Shown in pieces: positions 63,981-64,000 of a DNA stretch of 64,000 nucleotides. Within the stretch, counting starts at the first letter, position 1. Every line of letters starts with the position of its first letter. Both the position numbers and the translations under genes were made by a program. The DNA comes from Micrococcus sp. EYE_212 (GTDB lineage: Bacteria > Actinomycetota > Actinomycetes > Actinomycetales > Micrococcaceae), in the NCBI RefSeq assembly GCF_023147585.1, contig NZ_JAHXOZ010000005.1, forward strand, positions 1 through 64,000. Reading direction: 5' to 3'. The notes below the pieces were generated by a model. The model had not been told where the DNA came from. It saw only the letters and a list, made by a program, of their open reading frames with translations, and searched no databases.

Positions 63981-64000
63981 TTACTGGTCGGTCTTGAACG
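63981..64000 (-). CDS. rplE: 50S ribosomal protein L5, C-terminal end (partial)
   Basis: Only the last 20 bases are in the window: FKTDQ and a TAA stop. The C-terminus FPFKT-type ending and position before S8 in the spc operon indicate L5. The assignment relies mainly on gene order. Confidence 0.65.

Overview
The window looks like chromosomal DNA of a high-GC actinobacterium of the family Micrococcaceae, most likely Micrococcus (M. luteus type). The evidence is the near-total use of G/C in third codon positions, many GTG starts, CIRCE-controlled groESL, a t6A/alanine racemase/NAD(P)HX-repair operon of actinobacterial type, and an spc operon in which S8 directly follows L5 with no S14 gene between them. 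The species assignment is inference; the gene content is read from the sequence.

Layout. 1-147 is the 3' end of an IS110-family transposase. 390-2611 is groEL-groES (minus) with a promoter and two CIRCE operators. 2700-4217 holds a DUF559 endonuclease-like gene framed by two copies of a palindromic repeat, a 20-bp tandem repeat and G-rich/C-rich tracts. 4218-8259 is an iron-siderophore ABC importer (binding lipoprotein, two FecCD permeases, ATPase) behind a promoter with an IdeR/DtxR-like box. 8315-10937 has a divergent methyltransferase and a YbdK-type carboxylate-amine ligase.

11355-28836 is a surface-polysaccharide (capsule/EPS) island. It holds a CapK-like adenylating enzyme, a hexapeptide acyltransferase, a Wzx flippase, a Wzy polymerase, two GT4 glycosyltransferases (one fused to a GNAT acetyltransferase), CapE-CapF-CapG for UDP-N-acetyl-L-fucosamine, PglF/PglE/PglC-like genes that suggest a diacetylbacillosamine first sugar, a UDP-HexNAc 6-dehydrogenase and a Wzz/tyrosine-kinase fusion. 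A remnant of a zinc alcohol dehydrogenase 3' end lies at its left edge, and an intact paralogous dehydrogenase lies just beyond its right edge.

28907-32641 carries the dehydrogenase, an SDR protein, a shortened solute-binding lipoprotein and a CDF transporter. 33222-42277 is a long, tightly overlapping minus-strand operon (glgX, SanA-like, acpS, nnrD, alr, tsaE, tsaB, rimI, tsaD). 42389-50861 contains an orphan GT4, glmS, galE, coaA, mscL, a previously easy-to-miss 59-residue membrane ORF, glmM and a Tat-type amidase. 50955-64000 contains ppk2, rpsI-rplM, truA and the end of the ribosomal protein/secY/rpoA superoperon, all on the minus strand.

Functional links: glmS, glmM and galE supply amino-sugar and hexose precursors for wall and capsule synthesis, and the importer at 4.2-8.1 kb is an iron-regulated unit. 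A recurrent feature is a TANNNT -10 box placed 6-8 bases before the start codon at 13-14 genes, implying widespread leaderless mRNAs. No tRNA, rRNA, CRISPR array or complete insertion sequence was seen.
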